Positions 60,016 through 64,000 of a stretch of DNA of 64,000 bases are shown here, in pieces. Under the pieces are notes generated by a model, which searched no databases, was not told the DNA's origin, and saw only the letters and a list, made by a program, of their open reading frames with translations. A program made the translations under genes and the position numbers. Location: assembly GCA_011009095.1 (NCBI GenBank), contig VTPC01001012.1:107060-171059 (forward strand), written 5' to 3'. The first letter of the stretch is position 1, and each line of letters starts with the position of its first letter. The stretch is from Ignelater luminosus (lineage: Eukaryota > Arthropoda > Insecta > Coleoptera > Elateridae).

Positions 60016-60240
60016 CATAATATCCATTCGTCTTTCCTTTTTAAGTTTTTTTTATAGTTTGTATCAGTTCATCCTCTGTTATATTTTGCCTTTTATATTC
60101 TATAATATTTGCAGTTGCTTGTAGTCTGACAGGTCTGCCATTGCAATTTGTCTCAACATTTAATCTCTTAGTTATCTGTTCATTTGTTGTCAGTAAGTTA
60201 CCTTTCTCGTCGTCTATATATTGCAGTTTCATTTCTTCTT
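60005..60240 (-). pseudogene. LINE ORF2 linker segment, inverted
   Basis: Read from 60240 downward the minus strand gives AKEEMKLQYIDDEKGNLLTT, NEQITKRLNVE, then NITEDELIQTIKKT, and after a TAA KGKTNG. This is the stretch between endonuclease and RT, ending at the IKKMKxGKAPGPDG block. The block that follows it in LINEs (IKAEMI) starts on the opposite strand at about 60272. This looks like the 5' half of one insertion, flipped. A short filler duplication, AGTCTAATAT next to AGTCTAATAG, marks the junction. Confidence 0.75.
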
Positions 60241-60264
60241 TGGCCTAATAGTCTAATATAGTCT

Positions 60265-61635
60265 AATAGTATTAAGGCTGAGATGATAAATATATGGGAA
60301 CAAAAGCTTTTCAGCTACTGCACAAAATATTATGTAAAGCTTGGAACAGAGCATGTATACCTAGAAAGTCGACAATAGCTGCCATCATGCCCAAGGAATG
60401 TCACAACTACCGTATTATTTAGATATTGCGTGTGGCGAGTAACCTTTACCAAATAATTTTGGAAAGAAGGCTGCGAGAGAAATAGAAAGTACACTGGATG
60501 AAAATCAATGTAGCTTCAGATCGGGTAGAGGAACGACGGATTTGATATTTGCAGTAAGGCAGCTGGCAGAAAGAGCTGGAAAAAATGATGATAAACTGTT
60601 TATGTGTTTTATCGACCTGGAAAAAGCATTTGATAGCGCCCCTAGGGAGGAAACATGGAGAATCCTGAAGAATGGAGAATATCTTGATATAAGCAATCAG
60701 AAGTATATACCGCTGCACCAGGAACATAATTACGACAAACAACCAGGTGTCCGACAAGTTCATCACTGCTACTGGAGTAAGGCAAGGCGGAGTACTAAGG
60801 CCCCTATTGTTGATCATTCTAATGAATGAAATCGCTAAGGAGTGCAGACCTAATCTGAAAAAATGAGAATGAGAAGTCAGGAAGCTTAGACAGGTCTATG
60901 TTTCTGACGATCCGGTGATTGTTGCGGACTCGCCTGCAGATCAATGTTAGCATCTGGAATAATGGCTTCAACAAATTTCAGTTAAAAATAATGAAAGAAA
61001 AAAAGGAGGTTTTAGTTATTTGTAACGATAGAGTCCAGACAAATTTCTGTATAAACGAAAAAAACATAAAGCAAATCAAATCAGTTGGAATTCCAGTAAA
61101 GAGATGGAAGCAGAGATCAGCGGGAGGATTGCCAGTGCGTCGAGGCTTTACAATGCACTGAGTAAAGTTTTCATTCAGAAGAGAGAACTGAGCTTACAAA
61201 ACAAAAATCAAGGTTTTTTGGAGTGTATATGTGCCGGTTGTGACGTACGGCTGTGAAACATGGACACTAAGCAAGCATGTGAAATGCGTTTCCTAAGATC
61301 GGCGGTGAATGTGAGCAGGCGGGACCATTGTTAAGTGACGAAAGTATACGCAAACAGTGCTCTGTGAATCAAATTGAAAATAGACAATTACAATGGTTTG
61401 GGCATCTAGTCCGTATGGATGAGCGGAGAATGGTTAAGCAGTTTTGGCAGGCAAAGGTGGACCGAAAGAGGGAGCGAAGAATGCCAAGAAAACGTGAAAT
61501 GATAAAATAGGCAACGCGTTACAGAGGAGAGGTCTAGACTGGAGGCAGGTCGAGAGAATGGCTAAAGACAGTCGACTTTGGAAGCGACTCAACTCCACCC
61601 CCCTCTACACCAAAAGGTAGAAAAGGAAGCGTATG
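60265..61635 (+). pseudogene. LINE ORF2 reverse transcriptase and C-terminus, broken
   Basis: IKAEMI with a KLFSYCTK segment (60272 on) continues the linker in sense orientation. CGFRSGRGTTDLIFAVRQLA (about 60510-60570; Cys appears as Ser in one frame) is RT block 2a and FMCFIDLEKAFDSAPREETW (about 60600-60658) is block A. Scraps of GVRQGG and LLIILMNEI (block B) lie near 60778-60830. The YADD block is ruined near 60895-60915 (read as VSDD). KEKKEVLVICNDRV and VVTYGCETWTLSKH follow. QLQWFGHLVRMDERRMVKQF (about 61380-61440) and RGLDWRQVERMAKDSRLWKR (about 61530-61590) are the C-terminal endings typical of this lineage, closing with NSTPLYTKR. A TATGTATGTGTG tail begins near 61630. Confidence 0.85.
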
Positions 61636-61639
61636 TATG

Positions 61640-64000
61640 TGTGATATAATTCATAATTCTCACCAAAGAGAACAATTGGCCTGATCATTATTAATTGAGA
61701 GAAGCTACCACCGCGCTGACCGATCTGGTAATAAATTTAAGAGCAAACAAATTCGATCTATTGCTGGATTATTGAGAACTTCTAAACTACTTTGAGTAAT
61801 TAAAAATCTAAAACAAAAAGATTAGCTAGATTCTTAAACGAGAGAATTGGCAAATTTGTGGGAAACTAATTAATGTACAGGTTATCCTTCATTTTCCCCG
61901 TTTCTTTATAAACTGGTGGTCCTTATGAAACAATGATGAAGTCTAGCGAATAAGTCTTAAACATCGTCAACAAGATAAACAGCTCTAATGTGTTTCCGAC
62001 AGTAAAATTGTTCAAGAAGACACAAGTTTGAAAATTGAGAAACTTCAATATTTATTTAGTTTTAAGGCACCTCTTAATAGTCGTTACATCCATTGGTTTT
62101 ATTCTTCCTTGTGAAATCAAATAACACCTGACGTACCACTAAATGCAATGTCAGACTATAAAGTCTTCTTTTAAATATATTCCTGATACTAACTATACTT
62201 TATATCTACTTATATCTTGAGAAAATATGATAAATAAAGAGGTAGTGAATTATTTTTAGGCTTTCGTTTTTAAGTTTTTATTAAATTTGCTACATAAAGC
62301 TAAAACTTTAATTAAAACGAATAACTTAGTACTTCTCTTCAATACTCAATCGAGTTGTATTGATGCTATGTTACAACATAGATGTCGCTTCGTTTAGTAA
62401 GAAGTAAAATTCCAACAATTTATAAAATTAAATAGAGCGTGCTTTTAAGTAATTGCCTTTATTCCAGGAAATCTTACAGATTATTTATACTTTAAATGGA
62501 ACTCCTTTTAATACAGTTTTCATACATACAAAATTCTATTCATGTTTAAAAAATTAAAATTTTATTGAAAAAACATTCTAAATATTACTCACAATAAAAG
62601 TTAGTAGTAAAACGATTCTCTGGCAGGATAAAAATTTTTACATTTTATTTGCAAAAGCTGTTACTCAATAAAATTTGAGATGTCCATATAACGAAATTAC
62701 AAGACTACATCATTTCTATATACCGAAATGAGGTTTTCACACGCATTCAATTTTCTTTTATACGAGACTATAACCTCTATATTTACTCAACAAGATAACG
62801 TGGTCATGTTGTTTCAGACAAAACCTTGAAGATATTACTTTTTTATATTGTGATAAAGAAAATAACATTCTTTTATTATTACAAAAGCGTCTTAAAAAAT
62901 TTTATATTGGAACAGGTAGCTGATTATGTATATAAAATAGGGAGATAAATGCAAGCAGAAATATTCAAATATAATAACTATACCTCTATGAAATAGTATA
63001 AGAAGGCATTTTGTTATCGTTAAGGATGTTGACTTGTCTGGTTCTGGTTATTCGGTTGGGATTTAGTTTGTATGAAATGGTATTCTGAGACGGAATTGGA
63101 TGGCATTGTATTGAACATTTCGTTTTGTTTGTTTCTTTTCCATTAAGACAATCACCTCTTTACTTTTTACTCTTTACATTACTTTGTGCACTTACTTCAG
63201 TTTTAATGGTATAAGCAGGAATTTGACTAGAAATAATAACCCTATTACGCGCAATTAATTAGTTGCATTATATATTATTGGCCTTACGATACAAAACTAT
63301 AAAAATAGGAAAAATAAAGAAACACCACTGTGACTAATATGTAAGGGGAATACTACACGCCACAGAGTTATGTTTTCATTGTGGTTGATTTGCAAAATTA
63401 AGTCCTCAAACTATTCAACCTCAGCTTGGTGTAATGATTATTGTTTACCTAAATGAAATAAAGTCTAGAGGTATCTTCGGCATATTCAAAGTTTCTACGA
63501 GATGCCACATTTTCTTTGTAGTTAAGCAAACGGAACTAACATACAATGGTCAGGCAAGAACAACAACAAAAAATATGGAAATTTATAACACTTACTGCAA
63601 TAAAAAGGTATTACCAAAAAAAAAGTTTTAAGGTAGCATTCCCAACAAACTCGGTATGGGAAGTTTTATAAACAGTTAGCACTAACACAAAATACTTAAA
63701 TTCCCCATTTGACAGTTTCAATCCAGATGAGAAAAGAAGAGAACAAAAGGTTCATTAAAGAGCCATAGCTTACCAAGTTTAAAATATAACAGCTTGTGAA
63801 GCACCTCCTAAGAATACAAATGAAGAAATTTAGTCAATATTTTAAGATGAGGCAAAGATTACGGATGTTTCAACGATTGAAGGGATTCATCTCGATTTCA
63901 ACAGCAGACAATTTTTCAGTGTAAGATTTCAGAACAAAGCCTTAAAATTTTTAACATTGATAAGGAAGCCTAAAAGTTAAAATTTCATTCCGGAGGTTCT
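61640..64000. other. Intergenic to window end, no gene seen
   Basis: The 65-codon frame at 63434-63631 has no domain. No terminal repeats or RNA genes were recognised. Confidence 0.5.

Noticed and set aside
1-64000. CRISPR arrays, bacterial operons or prophage
   Set aside because: The sequence is eukaryotic: spliced transposase, LINEs and mariner elements, and no regularly spaced short repeats.

Overview
The window is an AT-rich piece of animal nuclear DNA, most likely insect. It has no operons, no rRNA, tRNA or CRISPR, and long non-coding stretches, and almost every coding signal belongs to a eukaryotic transposable element. Element families of the kind seen in insects are layered here: mariner, hAT, piggyBac, several endonuclease-bearing LINEs, a spliced DDD transposase and MITEs. 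The order of insect cannot be fixed from the sequence. One assembly gap of exactly 400 N lies at 42220-42619.

Layout, left part. Positions 1-1558 hold a broken piggyBac transposase fragment joined to a broken member of an unnamed repeated insect gene family. Positions 1620-2916 are a decayed hAT transposase. A structurally complete mariner (3255-4547, intact 349-codon transposase, TA duplication) has inserted into the 3' part of that hAT element, whose terminus is near 4643. A GC-richer LINE remnant fills 8816-11600. A (GA)n microsatellite sits at 13491. A minus-strand reading frame at 16846-17316 is the only candidate host exon. A near-complete CR1/jockey-like LINE with an esterase-type ORF1 occupies 19437-23965, followed by a jockey-type LINE ruin at 25280-27040.

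Middle part. There is a small TIR-bounded repeat (28065-28281), an internally deleted DDE transposase (28729-29292), a minus-strand mariner ruin (about 33060-33350), a piggyBac deletion derivative with both ends (33697-34864), another piggyBac ruin on the minus strand (39650-40386), and a 272-bp tandem repeat running into the assembly gap (41745-42219).

Right part. The best preserved system is a 2696-bp DNA transposon at 48006-50701. It has perfect 30-bp terminal inverted repeats, an AATT duplication, and one intact 651-codon transposase split by a 106-bp intron. Further right are a diverged dispersed repeat in two copies (about 52340-53065 and 59015-59605), a LINE ruin (55690-57975), a 337-bp MITE with arms of about 97 bp (57986-58322), and a LINE whose 5' segment is inverted relative to its 3' segment (60005-61635), as expected from twin priming. 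Only the mariner and the 2.7-kb element appear capable of encoding functional enzymes. The rest is fossil.
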